Assembly: GCA_016714985.1 (NCBI GenBank)
Contig: JADKBS010000036.1
Location: 1 to 64,000, forward strand
DNA from: Saprospiraceae bacterium
GTDB taxonomy: Bacteria; Bacteroidota; Bacteroidia; Chitinophagales; Saprospiraceae
Length of the DNA stretch: 64,000 nt
Direction: 5' to 3'
Position 1 is the first letter of the stretch. Each line of letters begins with the position of its first letter. The notes under the pieces are model-generated. The model made no database searches, had not been told where the DNA came from, and saw only the letters and a program-made list of their open reading frames with translations. A program made the position numbers and the translations under genes. This document shows positions 51,501-58,800 of this stretch, in pieces.

Positions 51501-53078
51501 GGGGTTGGCCACGTCCGCCTTGCCCTGGTTGAACTTGTAGTAGGCCGCCAGGTCTGGCTCGTCGCCGGTCAGCCCACAATAGCGGCGGGCTTTCAGTTCA
51601 TCTTGCGACAGCGCCCGGTTCCAGAAGCGAAGCTCATCGAGCGAGCCTGCCATGAAATCTGCAGCACCTTGGTAGGAGCCAAGGAGGATGTCATTGCCGA
51701 AACTCGGCGGCACCTCGTCTGGCGTGTCCTTGGAGTCTATCAACTGGCCGTCGAGGTAGGATTTGAAGCCCTTCGCCGTGTTCCGTTGCCAAGTAAAGGC
51801 GATATGGTGCCATGCCCCGTTGTTGATCGTGGCCGGGTCGCCCACTGAAACGCCGTCCACATTATGGCTGCTGGTCACGACATGCTTGTTGCCGCCCAAA
51901 CCCGTGATGATGAGGTTGTTGCCATCCTGCATCCGCACTGCCGACTGGTGCTTCGTGCCTTTGAACCAATATTCGACCGTAAGGGCATTTCTGCCGTTGG
52001 CAAACGGGAGGCTGCTCCCCCCCGGTATTTTCACGTAGTCGTTCACGCCATCGAAGTTCAGCGTGGCAGCGGTGGCCGAGGCCGATTCCGAAGCGTTCCC
52101 CTGCACAACCAAGTCCGATGCGCCTGTATTGGGTTCGGTGCTGGCGGGTGCAGGCTCGCCGTTGTTTGCCACCGTATTTGTGGTGGGCAGGTTTGTCAAG
52201 CAAGTGGCAAGCAACGTGACCTTGAACTCCGGCTCGTCCACATCATTGCTGTAGAAGGTGAGGACGGTGTAATCCTGCCCAACTGGAAAGTTCGTCAGGA
52301 ACTTAATGGTGATTTGCTTGCTGTCGCCTCCGGCAATGCTGTCCGGGTAGGCAAGCCCGATGATGGTGAAATTGGGTCTAGAACTACTGAATGAATTGAT
52401 TTTCAGTGTTTTATCGCCTGTGTTTTGGATGGTAAACTCCTTTTGGATAGCCACGCCCGGCGTAGTGCTGCCAAGGTGTTGGATGCCCGTGCTGGGGTAG
52501 TTTGGCAAGCCGAGGTCTCCCTCGGGTACCGGTACACCGTTGGAAGCCACCACTTCGATTTCCTGCCCCATTGTCTTGCCCGTAACGGCCAACTGATAGG
52601 GGTTTTCGTCGCAGTCGCCCGTGCGGAGGTTGATGACGGCATTGCGCAAGCCACCTGCCGATGCAGCGGGCCGGAAGCTGACCCGGAACGCCTTGCCCTC
52701 GCCGGGCTGGATGCTGGTGGGCAAATCATAGACGTTGAAGTCGTTACGTCCTTCGCCCGTGATTTCAAAGCTGGGCGTCATAGCGGCGTTACCATAGTTG
52801 TAGAGGGCAAACTCCCGCACTGCCGCCGTGTCGTTGGCGGGCACTTCCCCGAAGTAGCGGGCTTCGCCGCTGATGGGCGGGGCGTTATTGCTCACCAAGG
52901 CTTGGCTGCCCGCCTTCAGTTCGGCCTCCACCCGGCGGTGGTTGGCGGTGATGTTGAAGGTGAATGATTGGTTGGCGTCCACCGAGGAGTTGCTTTGGAT
53001 GGTCACCTGCGCCCGGCGCTCGCCAAGGTTGACGGTGCTGGCGTTGAAGCGGATTTGGAACTGCCCGCCATTGCCCAT
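45579..53078 (-). CDS. TANFOR-like giant protein, C-terminal portion (choice-of-anchor D array)
   Basis: 2,499 codons. It is dominated by roughly fifteen choice-of-anchor D (ASH-like) domains of about 110 residues, each with a TDFG-type motif and IQNTG/IASNDP strands. A LamG domain (about 345-540: LNFDGVNDYVKIPGG..., DELRFWNRALSQDEL) and a CBM6-like carbohydrate-binding domain (about 1380-1500: GTVEAERYDVGG..., LLVQGEWAEYTVDVPNAGSYEV) are inserted. No T9SS tail is present. The nominal start is internal: adding one base to GGG at 53103-53105 joins this frame to the preceding one through FPDQDHFYNNMGNGGQF. It is therefore the 3' part of a single gene at 45579-63235. Confidence 0.82.
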   Translation of the reverse strand: MGNGGQFQIRFNASTVNLGERRAQVTIQSNSSVDANQSFTFNITANHRRVEAELKAGSQALVSNNAPPISGEARYFGEVPANDTAAVREFALYNYGNAAMTPSFEITGEGRNDFNVYDLPTSIQPGEGKAFRVSFRPAASAGGLRNAVINLRTGDCDENPYQLAVTGKTMGQEIEVVASNGVPVPEGDLGLPNYPSTGIQHLGSTTPGVAIQKEFTIQNTGDKTLKINSFSSSRPNFTIIGLAYPDSIAGGDSKQITIKFLTNFPVGQDYTVLTFYSNDVDEPEFKVTLLATCLTNLPTTNTVANNGEPAPASTEPNTGASDLVVQGNASESASATAATLNFDGVNDYVKIPGGSSLPFANGRNALTVEYWFKGTKHQSAVRMQDGNNLIITGLGGNKHVVTSSHNVDGVSVGDPATINNGAWHHIAFTWQRNTAKGFKSYLDGQLIDSKDTPDEVPPSFGNDILLGSYQGAADFMAGSLDELRFWNRALSQDELKARRYCGLTGDEPDLAAYYKFNQGKADVANPNVRFMRDMVGGVNAELLGFALDGTTSNWTGGGALTGSATCDALAGLPLLTVKGGTGANIYNGSNNPEAQNGSFLGTVMKGYSQNFAFDIVNLGTGSLGLPDNAVSISGGENMGDFSIARQPETNVAAGGSTRFEIRFSAPSNASTPRSAIVSIASSDPNTPLFNFTVLGVPVNSTNMAVKGGIPATGITSPANTAQTTDGTDFGSVSLGDAELHTFFIENNSTAPFNLTNAGATKVVLKGSHAGHFKVVSQPSATVNPGGSAPFTIAYQPTARGQHRDVSVEIPSNSSSSSLYRFVLKGNCPTPGIAVKTETNLEIADQATPATSSFSLAFGEVYVLAEQLVKVSNTGSGKLEVSKIEISGADAAAFSVDSSSFSPILLGDTKIFSVYFDPNKLADIAEKTAVVTLTTNCEGNQQRYEFCTTATAMMPIAQVTGKGGTAIADDFNASPQATNGTDFGNVLAGQTRKQAFTLKNTGNANLTIDGSPYSNNGRFRFATTEQTVGNFTRQVLSPGQSWTFWVWFEAPENEEHTALYTVETDARNGIKYQFRLKAKPVSPLIVVKGGAAKEVVANDWNALVKVSNFTDFENSSSREFRLENVGTGAMRILSAKLEGLQATEFTANFGQDSIAAGGATTLTVAMTPKTTTRIKRATVRLETTAGLYVFNIKWGMPSAEITLQEQDGTDVQPGTASTTVRDFGLSANVSSDFITKTFLVKNRGEAVLDYTLSLQGNHVSDFKLLDSPTTGKVAPGGTASFKLRFQPSAKGERSAKVVVTHNDPLAGAYNFTVKGTTYNPPYGNIAAYVPGTVEAERYDVGGEGISYHDTEEANNGGQFRTAISGEGVEITASASDGSLSALLVQGEWAEYTVDVPNAGSYEVNLKAKGSGKLSLSADGANVLNEITLNPAGYIETAIGSLTLTQGRHLLRLTATAGTDNSIDYLNFKKAADIQVAYGNQFTSPAEVPIASNTAATATNGLNFGSVKVGSTIERTFVIRNGGGTDLQLNGALAMSGTNAADFTFEQVPFPISAGGSGVYFKITYKPKAAGARSAKLTIPTNDPDLASFVLNLAGTGVATPDIAVRKGTTEIASGTVANALTDFGTVAVGSTKDIVFTIANTGGLALNLTGTPKIEVSGTNAADFSIVAQPVSPIATGTTYSKNFTVRFTPSSIGERTAKLTIANNDSDENPYVLNLKGTVTAPDLKLIGNANAIIASSAANITDLGTLHSNSPRIGFDIANKGNGPLNLTGAPKIALSGPDASQFEVTDPAASTIDGPNGKTWFHLWFKPVGSAGDRFVTLTIASNDPDEPAYKVNFKCTLPSYGQGPDIADLAIKNSVGSYTIEDGSVVFESNSGTYFEPTSLSSPDATISKYYQIKNTGILPINITEISVLSEVVDGQPLFSCADPMPITITSSGSYRYLIIKHQRTGDVRDTEATIKVKTNATDPTKREYTFKVKGRAGALATATAPPTGLVVKGNSLLVPNDPNAEPLSTNLTEIGVKQVGTATDVQFQLNNTGSTAITISKVEFVGPNASVFTSSAVPIQLPTNGTATLTVTAKPTLHNVTCEAVARILSNAGNYEFNVRVTGKGSDIVITEPNYDDIIVDSSGTFSSRNGTEFSASSFDAGSYSNRYKIKNTGAKPLNITGININGESMNGSPLFYLPTTTPQTFTIQPGAFQYFEITHWRTGDTKFTEAAVKVSTDATLPSKREYTFKVRGMRLKIPDASLKVYASAWNANQESWQPSSLVENKPSVVLEQGPRPYNKLDSLQLTLENMSNQRTTISKVEFIGEDGSIFIAPTLPFSIEANTTKILNIKFKATELGKTYEAMVRLTSNAAGDAANYEFKVRLKALSNNIEVEGNGIPIPNGSTTYSTGNNTDWAAGGGYVSKDFVIKNTGGRVLKISEIRFDSETTLYSGMTKKLFDIYDGRLWVWPGESRTITITHLATGNARYTEATVTIVSDADDPAKRLYTFKLRGRSK

Positions 53079-54697
53079 GTTGTTGTAAAAATGGTCTTGG
53101 TCGGGAACTTCACCACCTCGAACTCCGAGGCGTGCTGCCCCGTGATTTTCACGAGCGGTGCGCCCGACAGGGTCAAGTTGACGTTGCCGGGGTTTTTGAT
53201 GTCCAAATCCTGCACGGTGGTACAGCCCAAATCACCGAAGTTGTACGTGCCGCTCAGGGCGATGGCATTGCCGGAGGCATCCAACAGCCGGAAGTCCTGC
53301 GAGCATCTGCTGATGGTTATTTTGTCGAGGCTGACACCCGTGGTATCGCATTTGATGCTCAACACCTGCTCGCCCTGGCGCAGCCGCACGAAGGCGTAGG
53401 TGCTGCCGCTGGCGTTTGGCACGAACACCATTGCCGTATCGGTCATGGCCAGCCCATCCATCTGGAAGGAGAGCTTGCGGCGAGTGCCCGCCGAGATAAC
53501 GTTTGCTTCCACGACATAATCGCCAGCATCCACCACATTGACCTTGAAGCGCAGCCACTCGCCCTGCGCCATCGCCACCACGGTTTTGCCGTCCATCACT
53601 TCCAAGTCGGGTTTTTCGCCCTTGCGGAGGTTTACGTCGCCCCATTTTTCCGCATCGTCCAAGTAGCTGAAGCCGTGGCCACCCACTAAGCTGGTGTTCA
53701 TGCCCATGAAGTCCTCCGCCTCGATGGTGGCGCTTGCCTCCTTCGATATTTGGGCGATGAAATTGTTGTAGGGCACGGCTATCGGTTTCACGGCGGGGCC
53801 GTGGTCGCTTTTGAAGGTATTGGCATCGAAGGCTTGGCCCACCTTGTCGTCCCAGAAATTGGCACCCAGTTCGAGGGCGGCGGTGAAATTGGCCTCGCCC
53901 GCCTTGGAACAGTAAACGACATAGACTTTCAAGGGGTCGAGGATGCAGATATTGCTGCCGTCCTGGTAGGTTGCGCTGAACTCCTGCACCCCGCTGGGCG
54001 TGTGGTCGTAGCGGGTGAGGCTCGTGCCGTCGAGGTAGGCGATGGCCTTTTTGCTGCCATCCTCCACGACGAGCATTTTGCCGAAATTCCAGTCTCCCTG
54101 CACGCCGAGCATCTGCTTGCGGAGGGCATTGTAGTTGGAGCCGGCGCCCCGGTTGAGGAGGAGGATTTTGTCACGCTGCTGGGGCTGGGCGCTTTCCGTA
54201 GGCAGTTTTTCACTATTGGTGATGTAATCCCCGATTTTGGCGGCCTTTGCGGTGTTGTCCTTCAAGGTGACGGTCAGTGCGATGGGACTGTCGAAGGTCG
54301 TCGAGCCGATATTGTTCCAAGGGGCCTTGAAGCCGCACCAATCCACCAAGGACTCGCCAAGCCCAGGTGCCCACTTGTCGAACAGGATAATGCGCTCCCC
54401 GCTGGCGCTGTAGAGGTCCATCTGGCGGGTTGCCGCCTCCCAAAAAGCGATGCGCTTGCCGAGGTGCTTGATTTCGATGTTCGCCACCTCGTCGTTTTCG
54501 GGCACGACCAGTTCGATTGGGGGCTTGCCCGGCGTGGTGACGTTGTGGTTGTAGAAAACCTTCCAATCAAATGAAGCGGCGATGGCCGGGTCAGCGGCCA
54601 CTTGTTGCGTGCTGATTGAGCTTCCCCGTAATTTAGGTTCATCTCCATGGCCGGTACGGCATCCAAGCTGGCGATGGCCTGCCCCATGTCCCGCCAT
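53003..54697 (-). CDS. TANFOR-like giant protein, internal fragment with CBM6-like domain
   Basis: 564 codons between two frameshifts. The genuine part (from SSISTQQVAADPA) has a leading domain of unknown family. A CBM6-like module follows at about 345-480 (TIEAEDFMGMNTSLVGGHGFSYLDD..., AMAQGEWLRFKVNVVDAGDYVV..., VSLDKITIS), which would bind polysaccharide. A choice-of-anchor D domain begins near the end (TYNFGDLGCTTVQDLDIKNPGN). The first 27 and last 25 or so codons are out-of-frame sequence. Upstream, a missing G in the CCCC at 54624-54627 (coding GGGG) explains the break. No start or signal of its own. Confidence 0.75.
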   Translation of the reverse strand: MAGHGAGHRQLGCRTGHGDEPKLRGSSISTQQVAADPAIAASFDWKVFYNHNVTTPGKPPIELVVPENDEVANIEIKHLGKRIAFWEAATRQMDLYSASGERIILFDKWAPGLGESLVDWCGFKAPWNNIGSTTFDSPIALTVTLKDNTAKAAKIGDYITNSEKLPTESAQPQQRDKILLLNRGAGSNYNALRKQMLGVQGDWNFGKMLVVEDGSKKAIAYLDGTSLTRYDHTPSGVQEFSATYQDGSNICILDPLKVYVVYCSKAGEANFTAALELGANFWDDKVGQAFDANTFKSDHGPAVKPIAVPYNNFIAQISKEASATIEAEDFMGMNTSLVGGHGFSYLDDAEKWGDVNLRKGEKPDLEVMDGKTVVAMAQGEWLRFKVNVVDAGDYVVEANVISAGTRRKLSFQMDGLAMTDTAMVFVPNASGSTYAFVRLRQGEQVLSIKCDTTGVSLDKITISRCSQDFRLLDASGNAIALSGTYNFGDLGCTTVQDLDIKNPGNVNLTLSGAPLVKITGQHASEFEVVKFPTKTIFTTTWAMAGSSKSASTPAPSTLASAGRR

Positions 54698-55863
54698 TTG
54701 AGGATTTTTGGGAAACGCAGCTTGGCGTTGCCCCTGAACGCATATTGATACTCCTGGGTCATTCCCTCATATCCATCATAAGTATGGCGAAATGCCCAGT
54801 GCGGCGCACCACAGTTTGCCTTTTCATTCAGTGTAGCTTGGAGATGGGGAAAGGCAATGTCGAAATGCTGCAAATCATGCGGTGACATGACGTTTGTAGC
54901 GTTGCAATGAACCCCACGATTGTACGGGTTCGTTTTCATGTACTCATGCCCTGCATTGTAAACATAAACGGCCTGTACCCGAGTGATGCGGGTAAGCTGC
55001 TCCTGAAAAGCCAAGCTGAAATTCTGGCTGGCATTAAAAGGATTGGCCGTAGGGCCGCCGACGAAGTTCTGGCCCGACATGCCCGCCGTGCTCAACAGGT
55101 TTTTTGATTGTATCTCACCTACTGAAATGGTGTCTGCGCCATCCCGGTTTATGTAAAACTTGCTCGCCCAGTCTTTCTCTAAGTAAACATTCTTCATGAT
55201 TTTCCCCAAATACGTCTTGAAATTACCATGCTCCGTGGGAGTGGCGAACACCTTGGCTGCGTCGCTGCTTTCAAAGACGAGTTGGGCAAAATAGTAGGCT
55301 GCAACTTGCCCCATGTAAGTGGAGTTGGTGCCTATGCCAAATTTGAAGTTTTGCCAGAAACCATCGAGGTTCTGTTTCATGCGGTAGGCATCGTATTGCA
55401 CCCGGTGGTTCAGCCGTATCCGCTGGAGGTCGTATTTGTCGAAGCCTTCCGTAACAGCAGGGAATAGGAAGTAATTGTCCTGTACACCAGGGAAGCTCGG
55501 TATTTCGATTTGGGTGAAATTGGCGTCGTCAGGATGCCCCACGTCCCTTCGGAACACATTGGACTGCTGTAGCTTCGCATTCCCCGCTGCTTCCGCCAGC
55601 TTCTCGTACAGGCTGTTGTGCTTGCTCACACCAAACCAGTAGGAATAGAGCAATTTCAAGCCATCGTCGCCCAAGTTCCCTGTTTTTTTGAGGGCAGAAA
55701 CGGGCATTTCCAGCGAGTTGCCATCCTCGTCGGACATGGCCTTGTCGGTCGTCGTCACCTCCACGTCGGGCAGCAGCGGCACCCGAATCAGTTCCAGTTG
55801 GCAGAGCTTGCCCTTCCAGTCAGCACGTGGTAATGGTGTCGGCAAGGCCAGAGAAGGCCACAT
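54274..55863 (-). CDS. TANFOR-like giant protein, internal fragment of unknown fold
   Basis: 529 codons, of which residues about 14-425 are in the true frame (ADWKGKLCQLELIRVPLLPD... to AMEMNLNYG). The segment has no clear family: mixed alpha/beta, Tyr- and Phe-rich, with VGHPDDANFTQIEIPSFPG and NPYNRGVHCNATNVMSPHDLQHFDIAFPHLQATLNEK. The His/Asn-rich stretch could be an active or metal site, but this is speculation. The frame is joined upstream to the fragment ending in VAFSGLADTIT (break near 55820-55835) and downstream through the G-run at 54624-54627. It lacks any signal peptide or plausible ribosome site. Confidence 0.72.
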   Translation of the reverse strand: MWPSLALPTPLPRADWKGKLCQLELIRVPLLPDVEVTTTDKAMSDEDGNSLEMPVSALKKTGNLGDDGLKLLYSYWFGVSKHNSLYEKLAEAAGNAKLQQSNVFRRDVGHPDDANFTQIEIPSFPGVQDNYFLFPAVTEGFDKYDLQRIRLNHRVQYDAYRMKQNLDGFWQNFKFGIGTNSTYMGQVAAYYFAQLVFESSDAAKVFATPTEHGNFKTYLGKIMKNVYLEKDWASKFYINRDGADTISVGEIQSKNLLSTAGMSGQNFVGGPTANPFNASQNFSLAFQEQLTRITRVQAVYVYNAGHEYMKTNPYNRGVHCNATNVMSPHDLQHFDIAFPHLQATLNEKANCGAPHWAFRHTYDGYEGMTQEYQYAFRGNAKLRFPKILKWRDMGQAIASLDAVPAMEMNLNYGEAQSARNKWPLTRPSPLHLIGRFSTTTTSPRRASPQSNWSCPKTTRWRTSKSSTSASASLFGRRQPARWTSTAPAGSALSCSTSGHLGLASPWWIGAASRPLGTISARRPSTVPSH

Positions 55864-58800
55864 CGAGGCCCTGCTCGTTCACGATTTCCACCTTCGGAAT
55901 GGTGAACTTTGAGCCGACCTGCTGGTAGGTGGTCACGGGCACCTGGAAGTTCTTCAGGCCGGGGTAGCCGCTCAGCGGCACGTCGAACTCGCCGTCCTTC
56001 ACGCCGTTTGCGTAGCGGCTGATGCGGCAGAAATAATCGTAGGCCACCGTGCCCACGCCCGGTACTTCTTTTTTCTGGGGGAAATAATGCGACTGCCAGG
56101 TCATGCCCAATGGCGCATACGCCTTGAATGCAATGCGGGGGTCGGCGTAGCCTTGGTGCCAGTAGCGCTGCAAGTTGCCGGGGGCATGGTAGCCCAGCAT
56201 CTTCTCATGGATGTTCGTGGGCATCTTGCCCGTTTTGAAAGGCACGGTGGCCATTTCCTCCGCACCATCACCCTCCATCGGCGTCCACACGCCGTTGATG
56301 CGCTCGTACCAGCGCAGCCTGTAAGAAATGGTGTAGTCGCTCTCCGGGGCGAGCATCCGCTTGGGCTTTAGCGTGGCGGATTGGCCCTCTACTACCAACT
56401 CGGCAGGTACCGCTACGCCCATCGCATTTTTCAATAAAAAGCCCTCGCTGGGGTTCATCTCGATTTTGAAGTCCCGCACGAACTTGTTGCCCGCCAAGTC
56501 CTCGTCCTCGAACTGGAAGACGTAATTGGGCAAATAATTGAAGGCAAGACTCGGCTCGCCGTAGATGGGCACGTCCGTTTCGTCCTTCTTGGGGTAGGAT
56601 TCCTCCACCATTTTCACGTCGGCGATGGGGTTGTTCGGCACCTCGGTCATGGAGGCGAAGCAGGCCCGGTCGGCATCCGACGACAGCTGGAAGCGGAGCC
56701 GGAAGCTGCCCTTGATGAGACCACCCAGTACCCGGTAGCGCCCTGCGAGGCTGCCCGCAAAACGGGAGGGATTCGGGAATTCGCCGTTCAGTTCCGCCGC
56801 CAGCATGGCAGAGAAAATGCTGACCCGCCCGCGCTTCGGCCCTATTTTATACCTCATGCCCACGCTGGCGCCGCCCCATGCGTAAACCTGCCCCTTCATG
56901 CGCCAGCCGTTCATGCCCACCCGCCGGGGCGGGTTGCCGCAGACGGCATCGAGGGTGCCCAACGCCACATCGAAGCCGAGGCCGTAGCCCAGCCGCACGT
57001 CGAAAATGCCGAGGTTCAGCCCAAATTGCTGGCTGAACTGGAAGCCCATGATATAGCCTTTCTGCGGGCTGTAATTCCGCTCCCGCACATTGCCGCCACT
57101 GGGCCAGCCCGGCACTATCTGGGCCACCGTAGGCATGGGGTCAACCCCCGTCCCGAACTGTAGGTAAAACCTTGGCGACGGGAACGAAATGCCAAGCGCC
57201 CCGGCCTTCACCGTCACTGGCTGGAGCGGTGTGCCCAATTTGAAATAATAACTGTTCGTGGCAAAATCGAGCAGCATATTGGCCCTTGCCCTCGTCTTGT
57301 CGAGTTCGAGGTAGAAAAGCGGTCGGTAGTTGATATTCGACTCGAACGCCGCCGTGGCGCTTATTTTTTTGTTGATGAAATCCAGTTCCACCTCGGCATA
57401 ACCCTTCATTGGCGACGAGCGGCGGTCAGCAATGTCGCCAAAGCCGAGCATATAGGCGTCGCCCCGTGCGAACATTTTTTTGAAGGCAAAACCGTCGGCG
57501 GAATTGTAGCCGATTTCGATGCCCACCGCCAGGTCCAAGGCCATGATTTTGGGGTCGGCCACGCTGAAAATGCCTTTCACGTAGCCGCCGTGGCTGCCAT
57601 ATTTTGGCGAATATTGAATCCCGCTCAGGCTTCGTCCTGGTGCCATGAGGGGGTCGTCAATGGCATTGTAGGCGGTCTCCAAACTTGAGGTGAAAAGCCC
57701 GTTATTGGCAGCGGGTTCTTTCTTGCCCTTTTCCGGCGTCACGTATTCGAGCGTCGGCTGCTTTTCCATGTTGATATAAATGCCGCCGCCCGCCCCGTGC
57801 AGGTTGAATACGTCCACTCCAGCGATGTTTATCAGCGGAAAACCAAAATGGGGCGCTTTCTGGGTGTAATAAACGGCTTCAAAATCGGCGAAGAAATACC
57901 TGAACTTGCCGTCGTCCGCGGGCTTCACCATCCCGAATTGGCACATGGCCTTGGCACTGAACAAGAAGCTGCCATCAGGTTTTTTGCCAAAGCGAAGGTC
58001 GGCCATGCCCTTGAAGCCCTGCCCCCATTTTTGCTCCGCTTGGGTTTCGGCCTTCAAAAACTGAATAGCGCCGCTCACTTCCACTGGCCCAATAGCCCCT
58101 GCAAGGCTGATGGCATCCAGCCCCATGTTGGAGTAGGCCATGCCCCGCTCCGGGTGGGGCTTGAAGTAAAAACCGAGCTTGGTGGTGGCGCAAAGCCCGG
58201 TCGTCCTCACTTGTTTTCCAAGGCTCAGGGCGCTGGTCGGGTTCATCATCACGCCCTTGGCCAATGCTTTGCGGTCGCCGGAGCCGAGCCGCTCTTTCAG
58301 CAGGTTGATGCTGATGCCGAGCGTCATTTTCCACTCTTTTTTGACATCCAAATAAACAAATTCCGGCGCATCGAGACTGATAGGGAAGCCATTCATGCCG
58401 CCTTTTTTGCCCGTAATCTTGTAAAGTTGTTTGAGTTTTTGCCTTGCGGTTGGCTGGTTTTGGGATGCCGTTGCGTCGGTTGGCTGTTCATCGCCAAACT
58501 CGATAAGCCCCTCCTTGGGCAGGCCCATGTCCAGGCCCCAAGTGCCCATGCTGATGGTGTTGATACCCCCGGCCATGTTGCCCAGCGTGACGGTCTTTGC
58601 GTCCACCGCTTTGTTGATTTTCAAGCCTTCGAAACCGAGGCCGGGCAGACTGAATTCCAGCCCCCATTCCGCCACTTTGTCCATGCCCTCTTGCAGGAAC
58701 TGGGCGTTTTTCTTGGAAAGGAAAAAATTGGCGACGCCGTTCAGGTCCACCGAAGGTCGGTAGCCTTTTTTGCCATCGGGGTAGCTCGCCCAATCGAAAG